64,000 nucleotides of DNA from Pseudomonas beijingensis (GCF_030687295.1 NZ_CP117425.1:5646001-5710000); one strand, 5' to 3'. Numbered from the stretch's first letter, positions 1 to 9,327 are shown. Made by a program: numbers and translations. The notes: generated by a model from the letters alone, not told the origin.

Positions 1-1323
1 CGGCCGGATGCGATGAATCTGCGCCGGGCCATGCTCGGAAGTCGAACGCTGTTGTGCCGTAATGTTGATTCCAAGCTCACCGAGCAGCACCGCCGATTTG
101 ACCGGTGAGATCTCGCCCAAGGTCACCATCGGCGCCACTAGACTGCGCCGGTACAAGCGCGCCGCGAGCACGCCGGTGGCGGTGTGTGGATCGATAACAT
201 AACCGGTGTCGCGATGCAGCGAGGTGATTTCTTCCAGCGTCTGTTCATCACTGACCGCGTACGAGTCGATGATCATCCGCGCCTGCAACCAGAACTCGTT
301 GGCGATGGTCATTTCGCCTTGGGTTTCGAAGGTGTGCATCAGCGCGCTGACCGCTTGATCATCGTGGCCGTAGAGCTCCCAGAGAAACCGCTCCAGGTTG
401 GAAAAAATCGACAAATCCATGGCCGGCGACAGGGTCTTGCTGGCGCGCAATCGCGAGTAGTGGTTCTTCAAAAAGAACTGATGCAACGCGTCATTCTGGT
501 TGGTCGCAACAATCATCTGCGTGATCGGCAAGCCCATCTTCTGCGCGATGTAGCCGGCATAGACTTCAGCAAAACTCGCCGCCGGCACGCTGAAGCCGAT
601 GGGCCGCTGGCCGCCGCCCAGCTGCAAAACAGCGTGAAAATAAAACACCAACTGCGCCATGACACTGACCCAGTTGCTGGAGTTGAAACTGATCGCCTCG
701 TGCTGGCGGAACAGTTGAGTGACCAAGGTCTGGCATTCATCGAAACTGCCATCGACGGCCACTTGATGCACCCGCGGATGTGCCGTCGCTTGCAGGTCTT
801 GAAGCTGGTCTTGCGGTACGCCGGTCTCGGGATAAATCACCACCACGTCGGTCTCGTCGCAGTGCTTGAAGGCCTCGATGGCGGCCAGGCCGGTGTCGCC
901 GTTGGTGACGCCAATCACCACGGCGCGACGCCCGCGTTTACGCAGGAAGTACTGCACCAGCCGCGCCTGCAATTGCGCGGCAAAATCCTTCGAGGAACGG
1001 GTCGGCCCATGGAACAATTCCAGGACCCACTCGTTGCGATCCACCTGATGCAACGGCGCCAGGGAGCGATGGCTGAACTGGCTGCCGGCTTCCTTGAGCA
1101 CACGTTTGAAGTCAGCCTCGGGGATCGCCTCGCCCACGAATGGACGCATCACTCGATAGGCCAGTTCGTCATAGGCCAAGGTGGACCAGTTGGCGATGTC
1201 CTGGGGTTCGAATTGCGGCAGTTCGACGGGAACGAACAGCCCGCCGTCCTCGGCGATGGCCGACAGCACGACGCGTTCGAAGTCGACCTGCACGGTTGAA
1301 TTTCGGGTACTCACATAGCGCAT
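1..1323 (-). CDS. Threonine synthase-like PLP enzyme (partial, runs off left edge)
   Basis: 441 codons are visible from an ATG at 1323; the C-terminus lies outside the window. The protein opens like threonine synthase (MRYVSTR, then GGLFVP) and keeps the PLP lysine (K112, in HGPTRSSKDF) and the NSxNW and DPHTA blocks. Family threonine synthases convert O-phosphohomoserine to threonine in the cytoplasm. Several usually conserved sites differ here: the PLP-phosphate loop, normally PTGNFGD, reads PAASFAE (about residues 247-253); TSGDTG reads TNGDTG (N141); the RRQM stretch is absent; AHPVKF reads ISPVKS. It sits 31 bp after the LysR gene and is probably the last gene of the cluster starting at 5117. 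I infer a paralogue with changed substrate or reaction, not the housekeeping ThrC. Confidence 0.85.
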   Translation of the reverse strand, partial: MRYVSTRNSTVQVDFERVVLSAIAEDGGLFVPVELPQFEPQDIANWSTLAYDELAYRVMRPFVGEAIPEADFKRVLKEAGSQFSHRSLAPLHQVDRNEWVLELFHGPTRSSKDFAAQLQARLVQYFLRKRGRRAVVIGVTNGDTGLAAIEAFKHCDETDVVVIYPETGVPQDQLQDLQATAHPRVHQVAVDGSFDECQTLVTQLFRQHEAISFNSSNWVSVMAQLVFYFHAVLQLGGGQRPIGFSVPAASFAEVYAGYIAQKMGLPITQMIVATNQNDALHQFFLKNHYSRLRASKTLSPAMDLSIFSNLERFLWELYGHDDQAVSALMHTFETQGEMTIANEFWLQARMIIDSYAVSDEQTLEEITSLHRDTGYVIDPHTATGVLAARLYRRSLVAPMVTLGEISPVKSAVLLGELGINITAQQRSTSEHGPAQIHRIRP

Positions 1324-1354
1324 GGTCAGCTCCGGATATTCTTCTGAAAACGGT

Positions 1355-2239
1355 TCATTTGAAACGATGTGCCTGCTCCACCAGCCAGGTGGAAAACCGC
1401 GCCGCGTCCGGGTGCTGTTCGGCTCCGGAACTGCGCACCAGGTAAAACGATTCGCTGGCTTCGATGCGCTGGGCGAAGGGTTCGATCAGGCGTCCATCGC
1501 CGAGCATGTCACTGACCATCGACGACCGCGCCAGGGCGATGCCCTGCCCCAGTTCGGCCATGCGCAAGGTGCAGACCAGCGTGTCGAATTGCATGCCGGT
1601 CGAGGAATCGACGCTGTCGGCACCGACCATTTTCAGCCAGTAACCCCAGCCCTCTTCGTAACCCAACACATGCAGCAACGGGTGCTTGGCCACGTCCGCC
1701 GGCACCTTCAGCGTCGCCATCAAGGCCGGCGAGCACACCGGGAACAAGGTGTCCCAAGTCAGGCGCTGGGACACCAGGCCCGGCCATTGCCCGTGGCCCC
1801 AACGGATCTCCATGTCGTCTTCGCCGTCCAGTTCCTTGACCCAGATATTGCTGGTGTAGCGGATGTCGACATGCGGATGGGCCTGGCGAAAATCCACCAG
1901 TTTCGGCGCCAGCCAGTGCACGAAAAACGCCAGGCTGCCGCGCACTTTGATTGGCCGGCGCTTGTGCTGGCCAAAGATCTCGTTGGTGCCCACCGCCAGT
2001 CGCGTGATCGCGTCCTGCACCACCGGCAGGTACGCCTGGCCTTCCTCGGTCAGGCCCAAGCCGCGGGGCAAGCGCTTGAACAGCGCCACCCCCAGGTGGC
2101 TTTCCAACTGGCGGATCTGCTGGCTGACCGCACCTTGGGTCAAAAACAATTCGTCGGCAGCGTGGGTGAAGTTCAGGCAGCGGGCCGACACTTCGAACGC
2201 CCGCAGCCAGTTCAACGGGGGCAACGTTTTTTGCTTCAT
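1355..2239 (-). CDS. LysR-family transcriptional regulator, GcvA type
   Basis: A 294-residue LysR regulator. The winged helix-turn-helix occupies about residues 9-66 (LNWLRAFEV, then LTQGAVSQQIRQLE) and is followed by a periplasmic-binding-like effector domain. The opening PPLNWLRAFE and the length match the GcvA/AmpR subgroup. It is encoded inside a same-strand cluster, 58 bp after the permease and 31 bp before the threonine-synthase-like gene. It therefore probably regulates the cluster, with an amino acid or a sulfur compound as the likely effector. No effector can be read from the sequence. Confidence 0.9.
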   Translation of the reverse strand: MKQKTLPPLNWLRAFEVSARCLNFTHAADELFLTQGAVSQQIRQLESHLGVALFKRLPRGLGLTEEGQAYLPVVQDAITRLAVGTNEIFGQHKRRPIKVRGSLAFFVHWLAPKLVDFRQAHPHVDIRYTSNIWVKELDGEDDMEIRWGHGQWPGLVSQRLTWDTLFPVCSPALMATLKVPADVAKHPLLHVLGYEEGWGYWLKMVGADSVDSSTGMQFDTLVCTLRMAELGQGIALARSSMVSDMLGDGRLIEPFAQRIEASESFYLVRSSGAEQHPDAARFSTWLVEQAHRFK

Positions 2240-2297
2240 GGTCTTACCTCGTTAACCCCCACGCACCGGGCACGTTTGCCCGCCCCGTCGACGCGGC

Positions 2298-3728
2298 TTA
2301 GAACGCGTCGGACGGTTGTGCCACAAGGGCGACCGACAAGCGTCGCTCGCGGCTTTTACGGGTAATGTAATACACGAAGTAACACCAGGCGATGAAGGGC
2401 AAGCCGAAGTACAGCGCCACCCGTTGTTCCGGATCGAAGGCGATCCCGACACACGCCAGGCTGCAGCACACCAGCGCCCCCAGCGGCACCCACGGATAAC
2501 CGCGAACGCGGAACTTGAGGTTGCGAATGTCGCCGCCGTTGGCCACGTAGTGACGACGGAAAGCGATCTGGCTCGCGGCGATGCTCATCCACACCACCAC
2601 CACGGCCAGGCCGGAAATCGACACCAGCGCCAGGTAGATGGTGTCGGCGGCAAACACGCTGCTGAGCAACGAGGCGGCGCCGCCGGCCATGCTGACGATG
2701 ATCGCGTTGAGCGGCGTGCCCATGCGGGTCAGGGCCGAGAATTGCTTGGGCAGGTGGCCTTGGTCGCTGAGGGTCCAGAGCATGCGCGAGGCGGCGTACA
2801 GCCCCGAGTTGGCCGCCGACAACAGGGCGGTGATGATCACGAAGTTCATGATGTCGGCGGAGTACGGAATGCCGATGTAGGTGAACACCGTGACGAACGG
2901 GCTCTCCACCAGGCCGGCTTGCTCGCGGGGCAACAAAGTCGCCAGGACAAAAATGGTCCCGACGAAAAACACTGCCAGGCGCAGCACGGTGGTGCGGATC
3001 GCGCGCGGCACATTGCGTTGCGGGTCCTTGGTTTCGCCGGCGGCGATGCCGATCAGTTCAGTGCCGGAAAACGCGAAGGACACCGCCAGCAACGTCATCG
3101 CAATGGGCATGAAGCCGGTAGGAAACAGTCCCTCGCGGGTGAAATTGCTCAAGCCGATGCTGTGGGCCTGGTCGATGTTCAACAGGCCGAGAATCGCGCC
3201 ACCGCCGATCAGCAGGAACACCACCACGGTCAGCACTTTGATCAACGACAGCCAGAACTCGGTCTCGGCGAACAAACGCACCGACACCACGTTGGTGAGG
3301 AACACCACGCCGGCGAACAGCGCGCTCCAGATCCACACCGGCGTGTCGGGAAACCATCGGGTCATGAGGATGCCGGCAGCGGTGAACTCGGAACCGATGG
3401 CCACCGTCCACGTCAGCCAATACAGCCAGGCCACGGTGTAGCCGGTGCCGGGCCCGAGAAAACGCGTGGCGTAGGTGCTGAAAGAGCCGGTTTCTGGCAT
3501 CTGCACCGCCAGCTCGCCCAGGCACATCATCACCATGTAGACCATGAGCGCGCCGATGATGTAGGCGATCACCGCGCCCATGGGGCCGGCTTGGTTGACG
3601 GTGTAGCCGGACGTGAGAAACAGCCCGGTACCAATGACGCCGCCTAATGCCAACATGACGATATGGCGTGTCTGCATTTCCTGCTTGAAGCCGGTCCGCG
3701 TATTCGTTTGTTGTTCTGTTATGGACAT
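2298..3728 (-). CDS. APC-superfamily amino acid permease, MmuP-like
   Basis: A 476-residue polytopic inner-membrane permease of the amino acid-polyamine-organocation family, with about 12 hydrophobic segments. The substrate-binding helix 1 signature GGVIGTGLF is at residues 29-37. The stretches [20 protein letters not shown] and [13 protein letters not shown] resemble E. coli MmuP, the S-methylmethionine permease, more than the lysine or aromatic permeases; this comparison is from memory. It lies between a cystathionine gamma-synthase-like gene and a LysR gene, which fits import of methionine, S-methylmethionine or a related amino acid. The substrate is an inference. Confidence 0.88.
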   Translation of the reverse strand: MSITEQQTNTRTGFKQEMQTRHIVMLALGGVIGTGLFLTSGYTVNQAGPMGAVIAYIIGALMVYMVMMCLGELAVQMPETGSFSTYATRFLGPGTGYTVAWLYWLTWTVAIGSEFTAAGILMTRWFPDTPVWIWSALFAGVVFLTNVVSVRLFAETEFWLSLIKVLTVVVFLLIGGGAILGLLNIDQAHSIGLSNFTREGLFPTGFMPIAMTLLAVSFAFSGTELIGIAAGETKDPQRNVPRAIRTTVLRLAVFFVGTIFVLATLLPREQAGLVESPFVTVFTYIGIPYSADIMNFVIITALLSAANSGLYAASRMLWTLSDQGHLPKQFSALTRMGTPLNAIIVSMAGGAASLLSSVFAADTIYLALVSISGLAVVVVWMSIAASQIAFRRHYVANGGDIRNLKFRVRGYPWVPLGALVCCSLACVGIAFDPEQRVALYFGLPFIAWCYFVYYITRKSRERRLSVALVAQPSDAF

Positions 3729-3863
3729 GGTTGTTTCTCATGAAATGTCAGGGCGCGCGTCTACGTCTGCGCAAGTACGACAAGCGCCACTGAGCTTTTA
3801 TTATTATTCCTATTCATGAACGCCCCGCTGACAGCCTTGTCGCGGAGTAGCAACATTCACACT

Positions 3864-5117
3864 TCAGCTTACGGTTTCGGTGAGGACTTCATTGAGTTGC
3901 GGATCAAGGGATTTTTTGACAAAGGCGAAGGCCTGTTTCAAATCGTCCAGTAGATCGTCCGTGTCTTCGATGCCCACCGAAACCCGCACCAAGCCCTCGG
4001 AGATGCCCAGGGCCTGGCGTTCTTCCAAGGTGTTCTCGACATGGCTGGTGGTGCGGGCCGGGCCGTAGATGGTTTCCACCGCACCGAGATTGCCCGCGCA
4101 ATGGGCGAAGCGCAGGCGTGGCAGGAGCAGCTTGACCGTGTCCATGCCGCCGACCAGGACAAAACTGACGATGGCGCCGAAGCCGGACATCTGCGCGCAG
4201 GCCACGGCGTGGTTCGGGTGACTGGCCAAGCCGGGATAATTCACCGCCTCCACCAGCGGTTCGGTGCAAAGGAATTCAGCCAGGGCCCGGGCGCTGTGTT
4301 GTTGCTGGCGCATGCGCAGCGCCAGGGTCTTCATGCCACGGATGATCAGGTAGGCCGAGAACGGGTCGAGGCTCGCGCCGTTGATTTCCCGGTAATGCCG
4401 CACCTGGGCCATCAAGGCTTCGCTGCCGCACACCAGGCCACCGAGCACATCGCCATGGCCGCTGAGGAACTTGGTCGCGCTGTGAATCACCACGTCCACC
4501 CCCAAGGCCAGTGGGCTCTGGTTCAGCGGCGTGGCGAAAGTGTTATCCGCCACCACCACGGCGCCGACACGCTTGGCCGCCGCCACCAGGCGCGGGATGT
4601 CGAGGATTTTCAGGGTCGGGTTGGTGGGGGTTTCCAGGTACAGCACCTGGCAGCCCTTGGCGATTTCACGCTCGAGGTCGTCGTGATCGAAGGTCTCGCA
4701 CAAGGTCACCGCTACGCCGGTGCGCGGCAGGAATTCTTCGAAGATCTTGTTGGTGCCGCCGTAACTGTCCTTGGTCGACACCACCCGATCGCCGTGGGCC
4801 AGGAAGGTGTAGAGCACGCTGCTGATCGCCGCCATGCCACTGCTGAAGGCCACGGCGGACTCGGCCATTTCCAACTCGCGGATCTTGGCTTCGAGGGTCT
4901 CGACGGTGGGGTTGCTCATGCGGCTGTAGATAAAGCCCGGGGCCTTGCCCAAGGCGACGTCGTACCAGACGTCGATGTCGTCGTAACCATACGCGGCACT
5001 GGCCACGATGGGGGTTTGCGTGGCGTTGTAGGGGTGCCTGACTTGCTCCCCACCCCAAACCGCCCGGGTTCCCGCGCCGGCATTATCAAGCCCTGTGCTG
5101 TCAGGTTTATTGTTCAT
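3864..5117 (-). CDS. Cystathionine gamma-synthase/gamma-lyase family PLP enzyme
   Basis: A 417-residue Cys/Met-metabolism PLP enzyme (fold type I). Visible landmarks are YSR (residues 64-66), SSGMAA (92-97), the cofactor-stacking tyrosine in DSYGGT (Y119), D191 and the Schiff-base lysine K216 in HSATKFLSGHGD. The family performs gamma-replacement or elimination on O-acyl-homoserine, cystathionine or methionine. The cysteine found after the stacking tyrosine in classical methionine gamma-lyases is a glycine here, which argues against that exact activity. It is first in a minus-strand cluster with an MmuP-like permease 135 bp downstream. Pseudomonads make methionine mainly by direct sulfhydrylation, so this looks like an accessory enzyme. 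Confidence 0.88.
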   Translation of the reverse strand: MNNKPDSTGLDNAGAGTRAVWGGEQVRHPYNATQTPIVASAAYGYDDIDVWYDVALGKAPGFIYSRMSNPTVETLEAKIRELEMAESAVAFSSGMAAISSVLYTFLAHGDRVVSTKDSYGGTNKIFEEFLPRTGVAVTLCETFDHDDLEREIAKGCQVLYLETPTNPTLKILDIPRLVAAAKRVGAVVVADNTFATPLNQSPLALGVDVVIHSATKFLSGHGDVLGGLVCGSEALMAQVRHYREINGASLDPFSAYLIIRGMKTLALRMRQQQHSARALAEFLCTEPLVEAVNYPGLASHPNHAVACAQMSGFGAIVSFVLVGGMDTVKLLLPRLRFAHCAGNLGAVETIYGPARTTSHVENTLEERQALGISEGLVRVSVGIEDTDDLLDDLKQAFAFVKKSLDPQLNEVLTETVS

Positions 5118-5280
5118 TGAGGCTACTCACACTGAGGGGGTGGACGTTGAGCCATCCACCGGATCTGAGGGCCAATATAGGGAAAAGCCTCGCGCCCGAG
5201 AAACGATGTTATCGGTGCCAAAGGGGTGGTTTTTTTAATGGCTGGGGGTGAGGTTGGAACATCTAAGCCACCGATTAACC

Positions 5281-5372
5281 CTGTGGGAGCGAGCTTGCTC
5301 GCGATGACGGTGGGTCAGCTGCCATTGAGGGTGACTGACACTCCGCTATCGCGAGCAAGCTCGCTCCCACAG
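5281..5372. repeat. REPIN (GTGGGAGC family), inverted pair
   Basis: Two outward-facing copies of a REP element (GTGGGAGCGAGCTTGCTCGC and its inverse) are separated by about 45 bp of unrelated sequence. This is the usual doublet form in the P. fluorescens group. It lies in the 474-bp gap between the divergent genes starting at 5117 and 5592. I see no gene in the rest of that gap; the first 160 bp presumably carry the promoter of the minus-strand cluster. Confidence 0.9.
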
Positions 5373-5396
5373 GGGAATTTTGGTGAGGTCGGGATA

Positions 5397-5424
5397 GTGG
5401 CGAGGGAGCAAGCTCCCTCGCCAC
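5397..5424. repeat. Single REP-like hairpin (GTGGCGAGGGAGC family)
   Basis: A perfect 13-bp stem (GTGGCGAGGGAGC against its complement) with a two-base loop. A T6 run follows at 5434-5439, 10 bases downstream, which is too far for a textbook intrinsic terminator. A possible -10 for ynbA (TATAAG, 5553-5558) lies well downstream, so this hairpin probably precedes the operon promoter. Confidence 0.75.
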
Positions 5425-5591
5425 AGGGTTAGTGTTTTTTCACATGTCCCAGGGTGTCTTGCGCGGATAAATGCGCAAATAGATGCCTACCCGCACTCAT
5501 TCTCAAGAAATACCCGCCAGCAACCCCTCAACCTATCGTAATCTTCCATCTGTATAAGCCCAGCCCCGCAACCGGCCGAGATCTCACCCCG

Positions 5592-6215
5592 ATGCCCTCC
5601 ATCTACCAACTCAAGCCTGCCTTTCAAAACCTGCTGCGCCCCATGGTTCAACGCCTCTACAACAACGGTGTCACCGCCAACCAGGTGACCCTGCTCGCGG
5701 GTGTCGTCTCGGTATTGGTGGGGGCGGTCATTGCCTGGTTCGCCAGCCATCCGTGGATTTTCGTGCTGGTCCCGGTCTGGATGTTCCTGCGCATGGCCTT
5801 GAATGCCGTGGACGGCATGCTGGCGCGGGAGTTTGGTCAACAATCGCATCTGGGTGCCTACCTCAATGAGCTATGCGATATCATCGCCGACGTTGCCTTG
5901 ATCCTGCCTTTTGCCTTGTTTGCCGATACCAGTCTTCTGCTCGTGTTGTTGGTCACGCTGTTGGCGTTGTTCAGCGAATACGCAGGCGTGCTGGGGCCGA
6001 TGGTGGGGGCTTCGCGGCGCTACGACGGGCCGATGGGCAAGAGTGACCGCGCCTTTGTGTTTGGCGTGTTGGCGACCGGCATTGCCCTGGGTTGGCTCGG
6101 GGCGTTCTGGATAAATGGTGTGATGGCGGTGGTTGCCGCCCTGCTGGTTTATACCTTGGTCAATCGGGTCCGTCATGGCCTGGGCCAGGTGAAGGAAAAC
6201 GCTCCCTCAGCATAA
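5592..6215 (+). CDS. ynbA: CDP-alcohol phosphatidyltransferase family protein, YnbA-like
   Basis: A 207-residue integral membrane protein starting at the ATG of MPSIYQLKPAF; an upstream in-frame extension lacks membrane-protein character. The family transfers a phosphatidyl group from CDP-diacylglycerol to an alcohol. The signature is recognisable but altered: where the family has four aspartates, this protein reads N-x2-D-G-x2-A-R-x8-G-x3-N-x3-D, so the first and third acidic positions are Asn. Order and content of the following genes match E. coli ynbABCD. The next gene starts 11 bp downstream after an AAGGA ribosome site, so an operon is clear. The head group it attaches is unknown. Confidence 0.88.
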   Translation: MPSIYQLKPAFQNLLRPMVQRLYNNGVTANQVTLLAGVVSVLVGAVIAWFASHPWIFVLVPVWMFLRMALNAVDGMLAREFGQQSHLGAYLNELCDIIADVALILPFALFADTSLLLVLLVTLLALFSEYAGVLGPMVGASRRYDGPMGKSDRAFVFGVLATGIALGWLGAFWINGVMAVVAALLVYTLVNRVRHGLGQVKENAPSA

Positions 6216-6226
6216 AGGAACTTGCA

Positions 6227-7984
6227 ATGCGCGAAGCCCAACACCGGACATTCACCACCCACGATGGCGTGGAACTGTTCTACCAACACTGGCCGGCTGT
6301 CGACGCGGCAGCGGGTGAACCCCGTCAGGCTGTGTTGTTGTTCCATCGTGGTCATGAGCACTCCGGGCGCATCGCGCACCTGGTAGATGAACTGGACCTG
6401 CCCGGATTCGACTTCTTTGCCTGGGACGCCCGCGGCCATGGCCAGTCGCCGGGCGAACGGGGCGACAGCCCGAGCTTCGCCACCAGTGCGCGGGACGTGC
6501 AGACCTTCTGCGATCACATCGGCGCTGTGCATCAGATCGACGAAGCGAACATCGCTGTGGTCGCACAAAGCGTCGGCGCGGTGATCGCGTCCACTTGGGT
6601 CCACGACTACGCGCCACGCATTCGTTCGCTGGTGCTGGCGTCGCCGGCGTTCAAGGTCAAGCTCTACGTGCCGTTCGCTCGTCCGGGCCTGGCGCTGATG
6701 CGCAAGTTTCGTGGCAATTTTTTCGTCAACAGCTACGTCAAGGCGAAATTCCTCAGCCATGACCCGGAGCGCGTGGCGTCCTACGACAGCGATCCGCTGA
6801 TCACCAAGGCCATTTCGGTGAACGTACTGCTGGGCCTGTACGAAGCCGCCGACCGCGTGGTGGCCGATGCCCAGGCGATCCAGGTGCCGACGCAGTTGTT
6901 GATCTCCGGCTCGGACTTTGTCGTGCACCGCAAACCCCAGGAGCAGTTCTTCGAACGCCTGGGCAGCCTGCACAAGGAAAAACACATTCTGCCGGGGTTC
7001 TTCCACGACACCCTCGGCGAGAAGAACCGTGCGCCAGCCGTTGCCAGTGCCCGTCGCTTCATCCTGCAAAACTTCGCCCGTCCGCTGGACCGCCCTTCCC
7101 TGCTGGACGCCGATCGCCTGGGCGCGACCTGCGCCGAAGCCGAAACCCTGGCCACGCCGCTGCCCCACAACTCGTTGCGTGACCTTTACTGGCGCATGAC
7201 CCGCGCCAGCATGCGCTTTGGCAGCAAGTTGTCGGCCGGGGTGAAGCTGGGCTTCGACACCGGGTTCGACTCCGGCAGCACCCTGGATTACGTCTACCGC
7301 AACCGCCCCACCGGCACCTCGGCGCTGGGCAAGATGATCGACCAGAACTACCTGAACTCCATCGGCTGGCGCGGCATTCGCCAACGCAAGTTGCACGTTG
7401 AAGAGTTGCTGCGCCTGGCGATGGCCGAGTTGCGCGCCCAAGACCGCGAAGTGCGCATCGTCGACATCGCCGCCGGCCATGGCCGTTACATTCTCGAAGC
7501 GCTGCAAGGCGTCAGCCCGTTGCCCGAGTCGATCCTGCTGCGCGACTACAGCGACATCAACGTGCGCGACGGCAGTGCGCTGATCGTTGAAAAAGGCTTG
7601 GGCGATATCGCTCGCTTCGTCAAAGGTGATGCCTTCGACCGCCAGGATCTGGCGGCGCTGGAACCAAAACCAACCCTCGCCGTGGTGTCCGGCCTGTATG
7701 AACTGTTTGCCGACAACCAACTGGTCGGCGGCTCCCTCGCGGGCCTGGCCGAAGCCGTGGAGCCTGGCGGTTTCCTGGTCTACACCGGTCAGCCGTGGCA
7801 CCCGCAACTGGAACTGATCGCCCGTGCCCTCACCAGTCACCGCGCCGGGCAGGCTTGGGTGATGCGTCGGCGCACGCAGGCGGAGATGGACCAATTGGTC
7901 GAGGCGGCGGGCTTTCGCAAGATCACCCTGCGTGTCGATGAATGGGGCATTTTCAGCGTTTCGCTGGCGCAGCGAGTGCAGTAA
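6227..7984 (+). CDS. ynbC: Bifunctional alpha/beta hydrolase / SAM methyltransferase, YnbC-like
   Basis: A 585-residue two-domain protein. Residues 1 to about 290 form an alpha/beta hydrolase of the serine-aminopeptidase/monoglyceride-lipase type, with AWDARGHG, a nucleophile elbow AQSVG (S115), an acidic residue in SGSDF and a late histidine in PGFFHD. Residues about 330-585 form a class I methyltransferase with the SAM loop IVDIAAGHGRY. The start is the ATG at 6227 with AAGGA upstream; longer in-frame starts run into ynbA. The architecture and length agree with E. coli YnbC. Within a lipid operon it could deacylate and methylate a lipid or head group. No substrate is established. Confidence 0.88.
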   Translation: MREAQHRTFTTHDGVELFYQHWPAVDAAAGEPRQAVLLFHRGHEHSGRIAHLVDELDLPGFDFFAWDARGHGQSPGERGDSPSFATSARDVQTFCDHIGAVHQIDEANIAVVAQSVGAVIASTWVHDYAPRIRSLVLASPAFKVKLYVPFARPGLALMRKFRGNFFVNSYVKAKFLSHDPERVASYDSDPLITKAISVNVLLGLYEAADRVVADAQAIQVPTQLLISGSDFVVHRKPQEQFFERLGSLHKEKHILPGFFHDTLGEKNRAPAVASARRFILQNFARPLDRPSLLDADRLGATCAEAETLATPLPHNSLRDLYWRMTRASMRFGSKLSAGVKLGFDTGFDSGSTLDYVYRNRPTGTSALGKMIDQNYLNSIGWRGIRQRKLHVEELLRLAMAELRAQDREVRIVDIAAGHGRYILEALQGVSPLPESILLRDYSDINVRDGSALIVEKGLGDIARFVKGDAFDRQDLAALEPKPTLAVVSGLYELFADNQLVGGSLAGLAEAVEPGGFLVYTGQPWHPQLELIARALTSHRAGQAWVMRRRTQAEMDQLVEAAGFRKITLRVDEWGIFSVSLAQRVQ

Positions 7985-9327
7985 TGAGCGCCGTCATCGC
8001 TCCGGCCCGCGAACCCGCACTGCTGAAACCGGCAGTGCTGTGGCTGCTGTTGTTGGCGCCGCTGTTCTTCAGCACCTACGGTTTTGCCACCTGGGTCACC
8101 TCCCAGCGTGACGACGTCGGCACGCTGGTGTTCGCCTGGGAAAGCCACATGCCGTTCATGGCCTGGACCATCGTGCCGTACTGGTCGATCGATTTGCTGT
8201 ACGGCCTGTCCTTGCTGTTGCCCACCAGCCGCGACGAACTCAAGCGCCATGCCTTGCGCCTGCTCACGGCCCAGGTGATTGCGGTCAGTTGCTTCCTGCT
8301 CTGGCCGCTGCGCTTCACCTTCCCCCGGCCGGAAATGGATGGGCTGTTCGGTTGGTTGTTCGACGTGCTCGCGGGGTTCGACAAGCCGTTCAACCAGGCG
8401 CCATCGCTGCACATCGCGCTGCTGGTGGTGCTGTGGGTGTGTTATCAGCGGCATCTGCAAGGCTTCTGGCGTTGGCTGATGCACGGTTGGTTCGCGTTGA
8501 TTGGCGTGTCGGTGCTGACCACGTATCAACATCACTTTATCGACCTGCCCACGGGTGCGTTGGCCGGTTGGTTGTGTGTCTGGTTGTGGCCGTTGGATCG
8601 GCCGAGTCCGCTGCTGAGTGCGCGTCTGGCGGCCGATCCTGCCCGTCGACGCTTGGCCTTGCGTTATGGCGTGGGCGCGGCGGCGCTGTTCATTCCGGCG
8701 TTTGCCTTGGGCGGCGCGTGGCTCTGGCTGATCTGGCCGGCGGTCGCCGTACTCATGGTGGCGCTGAATTACCTGGTGTTCGGTGCCGACGGGTTCCAGA
8801 AGCGTGCCGATGGTCGCTTGAGCCCGGCGGTGCGCTGGTTGCTGGCGCCGTACCTGGCGGCGGCGTGGATCAATTCCCGCTGGTGGACGCGCAAGCATCC
8901 GCAGCCGGACCAAGTGGCGGATAATGTCTGGCTGGGGCGAATCCCTACGCCGATGGAGTTGAAGGACAGTGCGTTTACCGGCGTGCTCGACCTCTGCGCG
9001 GAGCTGTCCATAGACAGCACGGGCATCGCCTATCGTGCCTTGCCGGTGCTCGACCTGACGGCGCCGACCACCGAGCAATGCCTGAAAGCGGCAGAGGCCA
9101 TCGAAAGCCTGCGCCAGCACGGGCCGGTGCTGGTCTGCTGCGCCCTGGGTTATTCGCGCAGCGCCACGGCGGTGGTCGCCTGGTTGTTGCACAGCGGCCG
9201 AGCGGCGAACGTTGATGCGGCGATCGTGCAAATCCAGCGAGTTCGCCCGCAGATTGTTTTGCACGGGGCGCACCGTCAGGCGTTGGAGGCCTTATCCAGA
9301 AGCCGGGAGAATGTCCATGATCACTGA
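7984..9327 (+). CDS. ynbD: PAP2-like / dual-specificity phosphatase fusion, YnbD-like
   Basis: A 447-residue membrane protein whose ATG overlaps the previous stop codon by one base (TAATG). The N-terminal part has about six membrane helices and PAP2 phosphatase features: PSLH (residues 140-143) and HHFIDLPTG (183-191). The C-terminal cytosolic part is a dual-specificity phosphatase-like domain with the Cx5R loop CALGYSR (C386 to R392). PAP2 enzymes dephosphorylate lipid phosphates; the second domain resembles lipid or protein phosphatases such as PTPMT1. Together with a CDP-alcohol transferase this suggests a two-step make-then-dephosphorylate route, as in phosphatidylglycerol synthesis. Confidence 0.87.
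   Translation: MSAVIAPAREPALLKPAVLWLLLLAPLFFSTYGFATWVTSQRDDVGTLVFAWESHMPFMAWTIVPYWSIDLLYGLSLLLPTSRDELKRHALRLLTAQVIAVSCFLLWPLRFTFPRPEMDGLFGWLFDVLAGFDKPFNQAPSLHIALLVVLWVCYQRHLQGFWRWLMHGWFALIGVSVLTTYQHHFIDLPTGALAGWLCVWLWPLDRPSPLLSARLAADPARRRLALRYGVGAAALFIPAFALGGAWLWLIWPAVAVLMVALNYLVFGADGFQKRADGRLSPAVRWLLAPYLAAAWINSRWWTRKHPQPDQVADNVWLGRIPTPMELKDSAFTGVLDLCAELSIDSTGIAYRALPVLDLTAPTTEQCLKAAEAIESLRQHGPVLVCCALGYSRSATAVVAWLLHSGRAANVDAAIVQIQRVRPQIVLHGAHRQALEALSRSRENVHDH

Noticed and set aside
184..1299. Long plus-strand open frame (371 codons) opposite the threonine-synthase-like gene
   Set aside because: It is antisense to a clear PLP enzyme, is low in family-like features and Gln/His-rich as expected of a GC-rich shadow frame. 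No ribosome site.
5226..5432. Short plus-strand open frame over the REPIN
   Set aside because: The frame is made of the repeat itself; similar false frames occur over most REP copies in the window.
5397..5439. Intrinsic terminator or attenuator before ynbA
   Set aside because: The T6 run is 10 bases beyond the stem, and a likely ynbA promoter lies further downstream; it is better explained as a REP hairpin.
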